From Lactarius indigo (taxonomy: Eukaryota > Basidiomycota > Agaricomycetes > Russulales > Russulaceae): a stretch of DNA of 64,000 nucleotides. The notes under the pieces were generated by a model. That model saw only the letters and a program-made list of their open reading frames with translations. It searched no databases and was not told where the DNA came from. Positions 10,611 to 22,572 of the stretch are shown piece after piece; positions within the stretch are counted from its first letter, which is position 1, and the number at the start of each line of letters is the position of its first letter. The DNA lies in assembly GCA_025766275.1 (NCBI GenBank), contig JAFKAC010000050.1:1-64000 (forward strand), written 5' to 3'. Position numbers and translations under genes: made by a program.

Positions 10611-11690
10611 CTATCTTCTTTCCCCCTTCCTCCATTCTCCTCTTTCTTCCAACCCCCACGACTCCTTTCCTTTTTCTCCCTTTTCTTCCTTCTCCTTCTC
10701 CCTTTTTCTTCCCCCTTTCATCTCTTTCTCCCTTCCCCCTCCCTTTCACTCTCCTTTTCATCTCCTTTTCACTCTCCTCTCCATCTATAACATTTCCCTC
10801 TGTCCTCCTTCTCCCTTGTCGTTCTATATTACGATCAATTTCATTCTCAATTTTATTATCTCTCGTCCTTCCATTCCCTCCTTTCCACACTCAATCCCAC
10901 TATATTACCCATGTTTTTCCCCATCCCCTCCAATCTCAGTTTTACCATCCAATCTGTTCTATCTAATAAAACGCACCGAGTGGAATTATGTCTCGCACAC
11001 CAGAAGAAGCATGAGATTCTCTTATTGAACAAGTGTAAGAGTTACTTGCCTGGCACACCACAAGAACCGTAAGTTTCTGGAGTGCCAGTGCATACAACCC
11101 GCAAATAAATACTGTGTAAACACCGTGGATTCACATCAATACATCCTCAGGCATATCAGACAAACAAAACTACAACCATACAGTAATACCGCAATCAACT
11201 ACATACATGGGTTGTCCCCAATCACAACTTGATTGCATCTAAGTCCTAAGGTAATCAAATAATGAACAAATGTGTTGCGTATGCGTCCATACATCTCGAC
11301 TCTACTACCATCACACCTCCAGGGTGTACTTCCTTCCACACGTGAGATGTGGCCGACTCCCAACGCCAAGGTGTCACGCACATGAGTGCACTCTCCTTCA
11401 ACACTATCCTTGTCCCAACTCACTCTATCTGAAACGTAACCCATCGCAACATTAGCTCAACTTCAGCTTAAATAATAAGCCAGCCCAACTTAGCAGAATA
11501 TAATCCACAAAGGCACCTGTGATGACTCACTGTCACTCAACAGGGAAGTCACAACATAGGCAGAGACTGGGGGCTGAGAGGGTGTGGAGAAGAGATGCTC
11601 CACAACAGAAGAACCCAAGATACGCTCTTGGCTCAGAGAGGAGTAGTGGCGCGCAATGAGCGGGGCACTCAAAGGAGCTGAGAGGCAAGA
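10611..11690. other. Pyrimidine tract and unannotated sequence
   Basis: 10611-10890 is an almost continuous C/T tract on the plus strand, directly after gene H. The remainder, to 11690, holds no recognisable gene. Short phrases around 11040-11090 (CCTGGCACACCA...AGAACC) resemble the middle of the family-Y LTR, and may be a decayed LTR. Confidence 0.5.
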
Positions 11691-12180
11691 TGTCATGAAC
11701 TCCCCAGTCACCTTTCCCTTTCTGCCCTTATCTCATCCATTCCCTTTCTTGGCAGTTACCTTTCTTAAACCTATGCTTCCCTTTTATCTGATTATTCCAG
11801 CACCTTCTGTGCTATTCTTGTCTACCCTTCTTCTGCCTTGCTGGCATAACACCATCTTGCATGATGTTGATTCCATTTTGCCAGCACATCATTCTATCTA
11901 TAGCAACCAGTAGCACTATGCGCTCAGGCACAATCCTGTACTATATAAGGAACCCTGTAGTGCACCTTAGCTCCTTAGCTTTGGCTTAATCAACTATCTG
12001 CGTTGTATCTCCAATTGACTCCTTGAGCGCCTCAGTCCTTTCAGCACTCAAGTCCTTGACCCAGAACCTCAGACCCTTGACCCTTATCCCCTTTGGGTCA
12101 TTCCCCTCTCAGCCTCTGTGCAGGCTTCCCCTTGACTTCCCTCTTACCCTCGTCTTGTCTTACTGGTCAGCCCAGTGACA
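11691..12180 (+). mobile_element. Possible LTR
   Basis: The segment begins TGTCATGAACTCC after a purine-rich stretch and ends CCCAGTGACA, with CTATATAAGG at about 11942 as a possible promoter. The flanking pentamers (CAAGA, CCTGA) do not match and no second copy was found, so this is tentative. Confidence 0.35.
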
Positions 12181-12442
12181 CCTGACCTTTGGACTTAGCC
12201 CTTTGTGCTCGTCCATTGCTACAAACTCAGTCACCTTAATACAAGGGGCTGTTACAGAAGGACTTTCCCACCTCAGTACCAGGGGATTGCGCCGACTCAG
12301 CTACCTTAGCACAGGAGCTGTTACCAGGGACCTTGGGAGTCGTTACATTCAGTGCCAATCCAACTTGGCTGTTGACTGCCATGTGACAGGAAGCCATTAC
12401 AGAAGCCCACACCCCCGCAGAGGCATGACACAAGAGGGAGGA

Positions 12443-12949
12443 TGTCACAAGTGGACAGTCTGAGGGACTGTCCGTAGAATTGCACCAGCTTATATACTAC
12501 AGGGGGTGGTCTGTGCGTAGCTTTAGGGCAGGCTTACGGCCCGTTCACGGGTGCTGCGCAGTACTGCGCAAAGGAACATTCTAGAGACACCTAACAATAG
12601 AGTCCAATCAGAAGGCGTTTAAACATAGAACAACTGCACTGCAGTCAATGGCGCAATCTTGCATGTGAATGGCGTGATTCCGCAGTCAATGCGGGAATCC
12701 CCAAGGGATGGTGACTTGGTTGATTATCTTCGTTGATTGATCAACAATCAACCGTTGATTAGTACACATGTACACAACACATGGTTTAGGAGACATGACT
12801 AATCACATGACAGATCACGTGATTGTTTGAGAACAGAATTCAAACTCCGATTCAGAATTCCCCTTTAGGAAGGTGATTACATAAGACCAGGCCAATGCGG
12901 ACCAGTCCTAAGCACCCTTGAGTCATGACCAAATTATAGGTTCGTGACA
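12443..12949 (+). mobile_element. Probable 3' LTR preceded by a polypurine tract
   Basis: TGTCACAAGTGG follows directly on the purine tract CAAGAGGGAGGA, and the segment ends GTTCGTGACA. A TATATA box sits near 12491. A polypurine tract against a TGTCAC terminus is the normal 3' LTR arrangement of a plus-strand element, but its body and 5' LTR are not identified. The right edge abuts the truncated gag relic of family B. Confidence 0.55.
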
Positions 12950-14534
12950 CCCTCCTTTTTCCATAATTGTTGAAGGATAATGTCTTTTACATCATCTGAT
13001 TCTTCTGCTACTCCATTAAGCCAATCACTGGCATGCTGTTGCAGCGGTGCTTTGAGGTGCATGTATTGTTGCTGTTATGCAGTTGCTGCCTCTTTCCATT
13101 CTTGGTAGTTTTGAGGATTGTCAAGAGTGTAAACCTGATGAACAGCACAGATGAACAGCATACTCACAGTGGACTGAAGACTGTGGTGAGATAAACTGAG
13201 CAGCTGGAAACCAGCAGAGGGAGATCTTGCAAGTGGAAGCAAAGCGGTGTTCTGCCACACAGCAGAGTGAGAACTGATAATAGTATTACAGGAGAGGGAC
13301 TTTACCTGGCACACAGCAGAGTGAGAACTGATGTGGACCAGGGCGTATAGAGTACTCTACTTATACTATACAGAGCTGTGACACTAGTATAAGGGCAGTA
13401 ACATAGAGTCACAGAATACAAGGAGTGTTGTTCTACATATAGGACAAAAGGAGTGTACCAAAGGAGAACAAGGCAACCAGAACAAAGAAAGTCTAGACAA
13501 GGATGATATCATAGTGACGTCATAATAAAGATAAGAACTAAAGGAGAACAAAGGACAGAGTACAATGAAGTGTCCAGAGTGTTCTACATGATGTCATTGT
13601 ACATGATGTCATACATGACGCAATAGTAAGCGCTAGATTGTACAGATCAAATTCATGTAATCTACAAGTCCAGTTAATCTAATCTAAAGCAGTCCATGCT
13701 GCTAGTCCAGTCCGTACGAGCCACTAAGTGCACAAGGGTCACTTATCAACAAAACCTTCTTGTAGAGGTCTTTTGGTAGTCCCCCCATGAATAGGTTGAG
13801 GGTCTGGGGGTCATCAAGTTGATATTGAGCTCAGCATACTAGTTGCTTGAATTGGGTGCAATACTCATATAGATTTCCCTCAATCATTTTGAGTCCTTTT
13901 TTAAGCTTGTATTGAGCTTGTTCCTGTTCCATGGTGTTTCTAAAGTGTTGCATAAAGCTACATGTGACTTCATTCCACAGTCCTTCACTTGTTCAAGATA
14001 TGCCAGCTTGTATCTGGCCATTGAGCCACGTAAGCATGGCTAATACCCATTTGCTGATGTTAACCCCTTGATGAAGGAAAGAAAGAGTAGCACTCTTCAA
14101 TAAGGCATTGCCATGATACTTTCATCTGCATTCATGCCCCAATAGAGTGCCATTGTGTGAGGAATGCCTCTACTTTGGCATGTTCTCTGTCAAATACTGT
14201 GGGTGCTTCACCAGCTAGCTTGTTATTTTGGGGAGGGGTGATGAGACCTGCACCTGGTATTCCTCCTTCTGATGTTCCTCCAGGGAACCCCCCAGGGAAT
14301 CCTCTGAATCCCCCACCTTGTGGGGGTGGTCCTTCCCCTGGTAGTCTTCTGGGAGGCCCCCTGCTGCTAGGTGGGTCTGGTACATCTGGCCCAATGGCAC
14401 AGTGTATAGTGACATTGTTGTTGGTCATTCAATGCCTAGTTTGAGGGTTGATAGGGGCCAGTATGGCCTGGGCTTCTTGGGTGATACATTGTTGTTCTTC
14501 TTGGGCCAACTGGTCAATCACTTTGCTAGCTAGT
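12950..14534 (-). pseudogene. Decayed family-B gag, C-terminal part
   Basis: On the minus strand this follows the gag of the family-B element (19851-21794). The C-terminal tail near 12955-13050 is followed, after an internal deletion of the zinc-knuckle region, by the capsid-like region (13080-13135 and 13757-14160) and the Gly/Pro linker (14215-14430). The frame is destroyed by stops and many CpG-to-TpG changes. It is interrupted by a solo LTR at 13136-13751 and by the younger family-B element at 14535-22351. The rest of the same gag continues at 22357-24098. Confidence 0.85.
13136..13751 (-). mobile_element. Solo LTR, family Y (full-length copy)
   Basis: 616 bases starting TGATGAACAGC and ending TTATCAACA, with a perfect 5-base target duplication, AAACC, at 13131-13135 and 13752-13756. 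It is the longest copy of family Y here; the copy at 156-591 has an internal deletion. It contains short repeats of a TGACGTCAT/ATGATGTCAT type near 13510-13620. Confidence 0.88.
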
Positions 14535-15044
14535 TGTTACGCTCCACCAGCGTTAGTCTGACTTGGACGTGAAGACGGCATAATCGACTTAGCGAAAGTT
14601 AGGCAAATGGGGATCACGTGTCAACCCAACGCAAGTTGAACAGGGGCCCACCGGCACACACTGCAACTCAAGTATATAGAGGTACTACCCCTTGGTGGGT
14701 AGAAGCGGAAGCACACTTAGTCAAAGACTAAGGCAAGCAAAAGACGAGTCAAGATGGTGGATTGAAGAAGACCAAGATGGGGACTCTTGGTCTTCCGTCA
14801 CAACTACTTATACAGATACATGTGGGCTTTAAAGCGCTGCTGGAATAGTAAGTAACCAATAGTGTAACTAGCTCGAACCCTAGTACAGCTATCCTAGGAA
14901 TGAGTCATACATGAGTCACAATCACATGTGAACTACTATGCTGACTGATACGATGTAAGAGTCCATGACTAATGTTGATACCGGACCGTAGTTATAACCG
15001 GTCGTGAGTCGTGTGTAATGAGTCATCAAGTCCATACCGTAACA
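14535..15044 (-). repeat. 3' LTR of family-B element
   Basis: 510 bases, starting TGTTACGCTCC on the plus strand and ending CCGTAACA. The polypurine tract follows on its right (15045-15056; AAAAGGGGGTGG on the minus strand). The minus-strand TATAAGTAG box lies 34 bases before the self-primer motif. Confidence 0.93.
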
Positions 15045-15076
15045 CCACCCCCTTTTCAGGAGTGAGGCCCACCTCA

Positions 15077-18000
15077 CTAATCCGCTACTGATTCCTGCTG
15101 CATCCACTCTGCTTCATCTTCCATTCGTGCCAATATGTTAGCTCTTTCGAGATGATAGAGACTGTCCTTTTTGTCTGCGACCACCATCTCCCGCTCCAAC
15201 TGCAACTGCCGAATCCACCTGTCTAGCTGGTCCTCGGCAAACGCGAATTGCCGGAACTGGCGTAGTTCCTGAATGAGAGTGACGTCCCCGATACGCATTA
15301 GTAGTAGGTTGGTGGGGTGTCGGTCGCGGAGCATGAAGTACTCCTCGTGCGGTATGAATGCGCGGTTGTTCTTCGGGAGATGGGGGGTGGCGTAAAGGGG
15401 TTTGCCATAGAGGAAACCCAACCCCGGAGCTAGTCCGAGTACGAAGGGGTCTCCTCCTCGGATAACCTGTACGTGGGATGCTTGTATCGTCGGTCCATTG
15501 GGGAGCTTGATCGGGAACAGAATGTAATCGGGTCCTCTATTGACCCGGAACCCCTCAGGGACGATGAGCCTGGTTGCGGGGTCTCGTTCGCCCATTGGTG
15601 TATAATGAGCCGCTTGTGCCACGGCGACTCGTCCTCGGTGTAAAGGCCCCCCCGCTGCGTCGATGAGGTAGGGAGTGGCGGCTGGATCTTCAGCGTAGAA
15701 TTCATGGTTAAGGAATGCGTGCCTGATGGGGTAATGGTCTCTAAGCTCATCTTCATCCTCATCTTCGTCCAGTACTCTTTCCGCTCCTTCATCATTCAGC
15801 GTCGGCAGGCGGCGATATGCAGTTGCTCCTGCTGCCACTGTGCCACTGTCTCCTTCCATTCTTGTTCATACTTCTTCATGGCATTGGGTGGTTTCACTGC
15901 GCGGGACAGCTGCTTGAAGCCGAAAAAGCTCGTCTTCTGTGAGGAAGGCTTTGGGCTCACCGGTATTGGGGTTTGTGAGGGCGTACATTGGCGGAGGTGC
16001 TGGCTGAGTTGCTGTTGGATCGTCGTCGAGAGTTCCCTGTACGGGCACAGGGAATCGTTGCAATGTCTGGTACAGTTCTTCACTAGTGATAGGGCCGCCT
16101 TCCTCATGCTGCATGGAGGTATGGTCTCCATCCGCAGTTCCAATGGTTGCGGTGTCATTGGTGGAGTCGGGGTTAACAAGCGTGGCGGAGGAGTTGTTGA
16201 CGAGGGTAGAGAGGAGTGCGAGCTGGTCATTTTGTCGAGTAGAGGACATGGAGTGAAGGATTGATGGGGACTTATCGCGACAGGAGGTCATTCTTATATG
16301 CGTTTCTCGGTCGGGGTTGGAATGTTTGAATTCCCGTACGGCTTTGTCGGCGAATACGTCATCCTTATCTATCCACTGGTTGTCTGAGTCAGGATACCCC
16401 TTCCATTTCACAAGGTATTGGAGCCGTCGTCTTCTGCCAAATCGCCGAGAGTCTAGAATCTTCTCAACTTTGTATTCTTCCTCGTTATCGACCAAATCCG
16501 GTGGTGGGCGCTGATAGTTTGGTCCATGTGTGGGTGTCTCGTGATAAGGTGTGAGAAGATCTATGTGAAAGACATCGTGGATGCTCCACTGCGTGGGAAG
16601 CTCGAGGCGATAGTTGACAGGGGACATCACCTGGATGACTTTAAATGGTCCGTGCCGTTTAGCGGCTAGTTTTGTGGTTGGTTGGTGCGTTTGCAAGTGG
16701 CGTCCCTTGAGCCACACGAGATCTCCTTCTTTGAACTTGGGCATATCTTTGTGTTTGACCCATGACTTTTGCGCCCTGAGCATACAGGAGAAGGCACGCT
16801 GTCGCGCCTGTTTGAACTGGTCTAGTCTCAGGGACACCTGTGGGATAGGGGAAGGCCTATCGGTCCAATCAGCGTGGGGATTGAATCCTGATAAGAGGAA
16901 AAAGGGGGACTCCCGTGTAGTCTCATTGGGCCAATTGTTATGCGTGAATTCTGCCATAGGCAGATAGCGAACCCAGTCGTCTTGTCGTTCGTTCACCCAG
17001 AAGCGGAGATATTGTTCGAGCCATTGATTTGTTCGTTCCAATTGGCCATCGGTTCTGGGATGATAAGCGGTTGAGATATTTTGGCTAATGCCAAGAATCT
17101 TGCATATCTCTACATGAACTTGGATGCAAAACGGGGGTCTCGATCACTGATAACACGCGAGGGGAGTCCGAATCGTGGGAAGACATGGGACACGTACAGG
17201 GCAGCCATTCCTTCGGCCATTATTTCTTCATTGCAAGGGAGGAAAATGGCGGCTTTGGTACAATCATGATCTGTTACCGTTAGAATAGAGTCGTAGCCGC
17301 GAGAGATGGGGAGTTTAGTAATAAAGTCCACTGCAATGGTCTCAAATGGCAGGGCTTCCGGTTTCGGGTAAATGGGTTGTAGGGGTGCTCTGATGGGACG
17401 GAGGTTGACTTTATGTCGCTGGCATTCTGCACAGCCCTTGACGTAATCCATAACATCGTTCTTCATCTGCGGCCACCAGTAGTGTCGCTCGGTGAATTGG
17501 AGAGTACGTTTGATACCGGGGTGGCTGTATACAGGGGAATCATGGTGAGTGGCAATGATAGTGCGTTTGTCGTGGATGCCGCCCGTAACCACTTGGCGTC
17601 CGTCTTTGTACCATGTTCCTTCGATGTCTTTTAGCTTATGAGCATCGACCCAAGGTTTCAACTTAGCTATGTCTTGCTCGTATATGGGGTGTTCTGGAGT
17701 CATTTCCACCAGTAAGATCTCAGGTCTCCAATGTGGATGTCGTGGTTCTTCTAGCGTGGTGGCGCGTGCAAAGACGCTTTCCGGTAATACTGTTATCCCT
17801 TCGTTGTCGTTTTCTCCTTGATCGTAATCTGGCCTTCACGACAGTGCGTCTGCACGCCCATTGGAATTTCCTTTAATGTGATGAATCTCGAAGTCATATT
17901 CGGAGAGTTCAAGTACTTCCCTGGCTACGCGTCTACTAATCTTCTGTGGTAATTTCCAGTATTGTAGGTTGAGATGGTCGGAGAATACTTTGATCTTGTG

Positions 18001-19881
18001 GGGAGAGCCCGCTAAGAGGGGTCTCCAGTGGCGGAAAGCTTTGACAATTGCTAGGAGTTCAAGATTGTAAATGTTGTAATTTCGTTCGGCTTCGTTGAGG
18101 GTGGATGAGTAGTAACCGATAGGGTGTCGTTTACCATCTGCTTTGCGCTGAAGGAGGACTGCTCCTGTTGCAAAACCTGATGCATCGACTTCTAACTCAA
18201 ATTGTTGAGTGAGGTTTGAGTGTGCAAGGACAGGTTCGCTAGTGACGAGGGTTTTAAGGTCTTGGAATGCCCTTTCTTCTTCGGTTCCCCAGTGCCATTC
18301 GGTGTCCTTGCAGGTAAGTTTGTTGAGGGGTCGTGCCTTGGTTGCGAAACCTCGTATGAAAGGACAGTAAAAATAGCAAAAACTGAGAAACGAGCGGACG
18401 TCCTTAACCTTGGTTGGCATAGGCCAATCTTTAATGCCTGAAATTTTGACAGGGTCCATGCGTGTCACCCCCTTTTCAAGGATTACCCCCAGGTAATCCA
18501 TACGTGGGGAGTGGAAGAGGCATTTTTCAAGCTTGTAATACAGGTCGTGTTCTGTGGATACGCGGAGAACGTCTTTGACTGCTTCAATGTGGTCTTGAAG
18601 GGAGTGGTTAAGTCCCATTGTGATACCAATGTCGTCCATGTAAACCCGGATTACCGTTCCATGGGCTTCATGTTTAGCTATGATGTCCCTGAATATGAAA
18701 TTCATCATGGTCTGGAACGTTGCCGGAGAGTTGGTAAGGCCGAAAAACATCACCGTCGGTTCGAACAACCCGTAGCGCATCTTGAACGCTGCCTTCTCTT
18801 CGTCTCCTTCTTTGATGCGTATGTTGTTGTACCCCCATCTAACGTCGAGTTTGGTGTAGATGTGAGCGTTACTGAGGTCCGTGATGAGATCGGAGATGAG
18901 AGGGAGTGGATACTGATTGCGAATGGTAACTGCATTAATTTTCCGATAGTCTTGAACGGGTTGTAATTTTCCATCTTTCTTTTTAATGAAAAAGAAGGAC
19001 GAAGCGTATGGGGATTTAGAAGGTCGTATATACCCCTTCTTGAGTTGTTCATTGATCCACTCGCGCAGCTTCTTGTCTTCTTCTTGAGTCATGGGGTATA
19101 TTTTGCAATCGATTGCGTTGGCTGTTCCTGGTTTAAATTTGATGGCGTGATCCCAAGGCCTGCTTGGCGGAAACCTGTCCGATGCTTCTTCGCTGAAGAG
19201 GCGTTCAAATTCGCGATATTTGGGTGGTAACTCAGCTTTGGTTACATATTGCTGAGCGGTGATGGCAAGGTCAGTGGCCGTTGCCCTGATTCGACACCCT
19301 TCTTCAAATTGTTGTCGCTGTTCGTCGGTAATAACACAGGAGTGTACTACTTCGTATTCGTCGTCTTGGATAGTAGTTGTTGCGACTATTGACGTTGTTT
19401 TGAGGTAAGGGTTGGTGGAACGAATGATGATGGGGAGCATATCTTCATGAATGGCAGCTTGCGACCATTTGATATGCGGGTCGTAGATGGCAAGCCAGGG
19501 GTATCCTAATACGATGTCTTCATTTCCGATGTCCATGACAAGGAAACTTATTTCTTTATGGATTCCTTTAGTTTGAACATCAACGTCAGTGTAATGAGTG
19601 ATACGTCCCGATTTATTCTCGGTATTGTCAATATTCCATATTTTCTTTGGGACGTCGAGTAGTTTTGTCCCAAGCCCCATCCTTTTTGCGAAGGAAGGCT
19701 TTATGAAGCAGTGGGTTGCCCCGGAGTCGACTAGTGCTTGTATGTTGGCCATTGCGTAACTGGTGCGAATCAATACTGGAACTCTCATAGAACGATAGCG
19801 AGTCATGATTACACTGTTACATTTAACTGCCCTCACCCAGGCCGATGGGTTCAGGCGTCCTGAAAACCCTCCTTCTTCCAC
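15077..19881 (-). pseudogene. Family-B pol: protease-RT-RNase H-integrase-chromodomain, disrupted
   Basis: Segment 19881-17836 holds the protease (VDSGATH), reverse transcriptase (active site YMDD) and RNase H (DASGF, SDHLNL). A TGA then interrupts just after RADALS. Segment 17709-17110 carries the HHCC zinc part of integrase (H...H, CAEC) and two catalytic aspartates (AVDF, SDRDPRF). A single-base loss near 17108 shifts the frame. Segment 17041-15866 continues with the third catalytic residue (ERTNQWLE), a GPF-type module, and a chromodomain near 16340-16480 (LQYLVKWKGY). Another shift near 15865 leads to a 260-codon tail (15859-15077) that is also found in the intact family-A Pol. Pol is expected to be made by a -1 shift from gag at 19863-19869. 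As it stands it cannot give a full polyprotein. Confidence 0.92.
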
Positions 19882-21794
19882 AATTGTTGGAGGATAATGT
19901 CCTTTACATCGTCCGATTCTCCTGCTACTCCGTTGAGCCAGTCACTGGCGTGCTGTTGAGGGGGTGCGTCTTGAACCACCCTAGTAGCAGTCTCTGGTTC
20001 TTGTTGATGATAGTCGGTATCAATGTAGCGACTAGTTGATGCTTGAGGCTGATAGCTTCCTTTTGGTTGTCTACAGTCACGGGCCATGTGTCCGTCCTTT
20101 CCACAATTATAACAGGTGACTGGCCTTTGGTTATTACGTCCTCCTCCCCTTTGGATGAATCCTCCTCTTGGTCAATATGGGGGACAAGGGGCGAGTACAT
20201 CTTCCGCTCCCGCAAGTCGTCCTCGGATTCGATCTGCTGAGGTATCCATGGCGTTTGGATCTCGGGGTAGGTTTCTTGGTTGCCAGGAACTTCTTGGTGG
20301 CCCCTGCCACTGTCGTTGTTGTCGTGGTCGTCCTTGTCCCTGCCCTTGAGGAACTCCTCTATTCAATACTGCTTTGAGGTGGAGGTATTGTTGTTGACGG
20401 GTTGTAGCCGCTTCTTTCCATTCACAGTAATTGCGAGGGTTGTCGAGAGTGTAGACCTTTTCATATTGGTCCTTTGGTAATCCACTCGCAAATAGGTCAA
20501 GCGTTTGCGGGTCGTCAAGTCTATACTGAGCGCGGCGTATTAACTGTTCGAATTGGGTGCAATACTCATCTAGGTTGCTCCCGATCATTCTGGCTCCTTT
20601 CTTAAGCTCGTATTGAGCTTGTTCTTGTTCCATGGTATTCCGGAAGCGCTGCATAAAGCTGCGCGTGACTTCGTTCCATAGTCCTTCACTTGTACGGGGT
20701 ATTCCTGCCTGTATCTGGCCATTGAGCCAGGTGAGCATGGCTAATACCCATTCGCTAATGTTGACGCCTTTGATATAAGAAAGGAAGAGTAGGGCCCGTC
20801 GATATGGTGTTGCCATGATGCCTTCGTCGGCGTTCATGCTCCAATAGACGTGCCATTGAGTGAGGAATGCTTCGACCTTGGTGCGTTCTCCGTCAAATAC
20901 TGTGGGTGCTTCGCCAGCTAGCTTATTACTGGGAGGGGGAGCAATGGGACCTGCACCTGGTAGTCCTCCTCCTGGATGTCCTCCTCCTGGTGGTCCTCCC
21001 AGGAATCCTCCAGGGAGTCCTCCAGGGAATCCTCCAAATCCGGGTCCTCTTGATGGAGGTCCTCCTCCTGGTAAGTCACCAGGAGGTCCACCTCCACCAC
21101 TAGGAGGGTCAGCCACATCTGGTCCAATGGCGCGGTGGATTGCTATGTCATCGTCGGTCATTCGATGACCGGTATGAGGGTTGATGGGAGCTAGATTAGC
21201 TCTGGATTCTTCTGCAATGCGTCTTTGTTCTTCTAGGGCTATTTGATCCCTTGCTTCAAGGGTGAGCTGCAGTTCTTCTTGCGTAACGGTGGTTGTTGCC
21301 ATTGCGACTGCTGGACTGTGGATGTGAATTACTTCTGGTTCGGGCTGGTGAATGGTAAGGGACTCAGTTTGTTGTATGATATGATCGCCAATAGCTCCTA
21401 AGCTAGCTTCCTCTGCTGGCGTTGTTCCTCTACTTGGTGATTGACCTTCAGATTCCTCTCCTCCGCTAACACCTTCATCGGTATATTCCTGCGCTTGTCC
21501 GTCGATGGGACCGTAGTCAGCGCGGCTGTTAAGTTCTCGTGCGTCGATATCGCAGTTGTAGTTTCTTCCTGCTGGGCGTACAATATCCCAGCGATGGTCT
21601 ATGGGGTTCCAAGTAATCTCGACCCAACAGAGGTGTTTGAAATTGAACTCAACGGGTCGGAAACGGTTAGGACCGTTAAACTCCACGAAATATCCGGTGT
21701 CTTCTCCTCTTTCTCTCCACTGAGCAGCTTCCAAGAATCTTGTTGGTACGTTGCGGTCTCCTCGTCGTATAATATGATAGGGACGGAAGGACAT
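19851..21794 (-). pseudogene. Family-B gag, one frameshift
   Basis: The ATG at 21794-21792 starts a product with an N-terminal block rich in RGDRNVPTRF-like basic and aromatic residues, an acidic linker, a long Gly/Pro-rich hinge (about 20940-21110) and a capsid-like helical region (20440-20900). The frame breaks near 20172. The zinc knuckle (CYNCGKDGHMARDC) and C-terminus follow in another frame down to the stop at 19851. The slippery heptamer G GGT TTT lies at 19863-19869, three codons before the stop. Gag assembles the particle and binds RNA; this copy would give a truncated Gag without its knuckle. Confidence 0.88.
19863..19869 (-). promoter_or_regulatory. Putative -1 frameshift site, family B
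   Basis: G GGT TTT in the gag frame on the minus strand, three codons before the gag stop, with pol open in the -1 frame. The same heptamer stands at the same place in family A (54495-54501). Confidence 0.7.
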
Positions 21795-21822
21795 CCACTG
21801 GTCTCTGGTCGAGTACGCCACA

Positions 21823-21841
21823 ATGGGAATCTTGGTCTTAA
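21823..21841 (-). other. Self-complementary primer-binding site, family B
   Basis: Right after the 5' LTR the minus strand reads TTAAGACCAAGAT. AAGACCAAGAT is the exact complement of the ATCTTGGTCTT found inside the LTR 34 bases downstream of its TATA box. This is the Tf1/sushi self-priming arrangement rather than a tRNA primer. Confidence 0.72.
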
Positions 21842-22351
21842 TGTTATGCTCCACCAGCGTTAGTCCGACTTGGACGTGAAGACGGCGTAATCGACTTAGC
21901 GAAAGTTAGGCAAATGGGGATCACGTGTCAACCCAACGCAAGTTGAACAGGGGCCCACCGGCACACGCTGCAACTCAAGTATATAGAGGTACTACCCCTT
22001 GGTGGGTAGAAGCGGAAGCACACTTAGTCAAAGACTAAGGCAAGCAAAAGATGAGTCAAGATGGTGGATTGAAGAAGACCAAGATGGGGACTCTTGGTCT
22101 TCCGTCACGACTACTTATACAGATACATGCGGGCTTTAAAGCGCCGCTGGAATAGTAAGTAACCAATAGCGTAACTTGCTCGAACCCTAGTACAGCTATC
22201 CTAGGAATGAGTCATACATGAGTCACAATCACATGCGAACTACTATGCTGACTGATACGATGTAAGAGTCCATGACTAATGTTGATACCGGACCGTAGTC
22301 ATAACCGGTCGTGAGTCGTGTGTAATGAGTCATCAAGTCTGTACCATAACA
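21842..22351 (-). repeat. 5' LTR of family-B element
   Basis: 510 bases, starting TGTTATGCTCC on the plus strand and ending ACCATAACA. Promoter TATAAGTAG (minus strand), predicted start ATCTTGGTCTT. It pairs with 14535-15044; most differences between the two are CpG transitions. Confidence 0.93.
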
Positions 22352-22572
22352 CTAGTCGTTCTTCTTCTTGAGTAATAGTAGTTGTGGCCATTGCAACTGC
22401 TGGGGATCATATGTGAATTACTTCCAGTTAGGGTTGATGGATGGTAAGGGACTCAGTTTATTGAATGATGTGCTCTTCAATGGCACCTAGACTTGTGTCT
22501 TCTGCTGGAGTATTCCCTCTGCTAGGGGATTCTTGGCTTTCTGATGCTTTTCTCTGCTGATTCCTTTGTTGG

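Larger units (their letters stand above)
14535..22351 (-). mobile_element. Family-B chromodomain gypsy element, nearly complete but broken
   Basis: A 7,817-base element with two 510-base LTRs and a perfect 5-base target duplication, CTAGT, at 14530-14534 and 22352-22356. Internal order on the minus strand is PBS, gag, pol, polypurine tract. It sits in the gag of an older copy of the same family. The LTRs differ at about a dozen sites, nearly all transitions at CpG. Coding lesions: a gag frameshift near 20172, a pol stop at about 17834 (the CGA-to-TGA type), and pol frameshifts near 17108 and 15865. It is not autonomous as read. Confidence 0.95.

Noticed and set aside
11691..12949. A complete LTR element with two LTRs
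   Set aside because: The two candidate LTRs differ in sequence and the flanks do not match, so they are listed separately with low confidence.
18511..18966. ORFs opposite the gypsy pol genes
   Set aside because: Antisense shadows of conserved RT sequence; similar shadow frames appear opposite the family-A pol (53167-53592).
20860..21168. Gly/Pro-rich proteins on the plus strand of gag (also 1002-1272, 14157-14444, 55486-55788)
   Set aside because: They are the reverse-strand reading of the Gly/Pro hinge of Gag.
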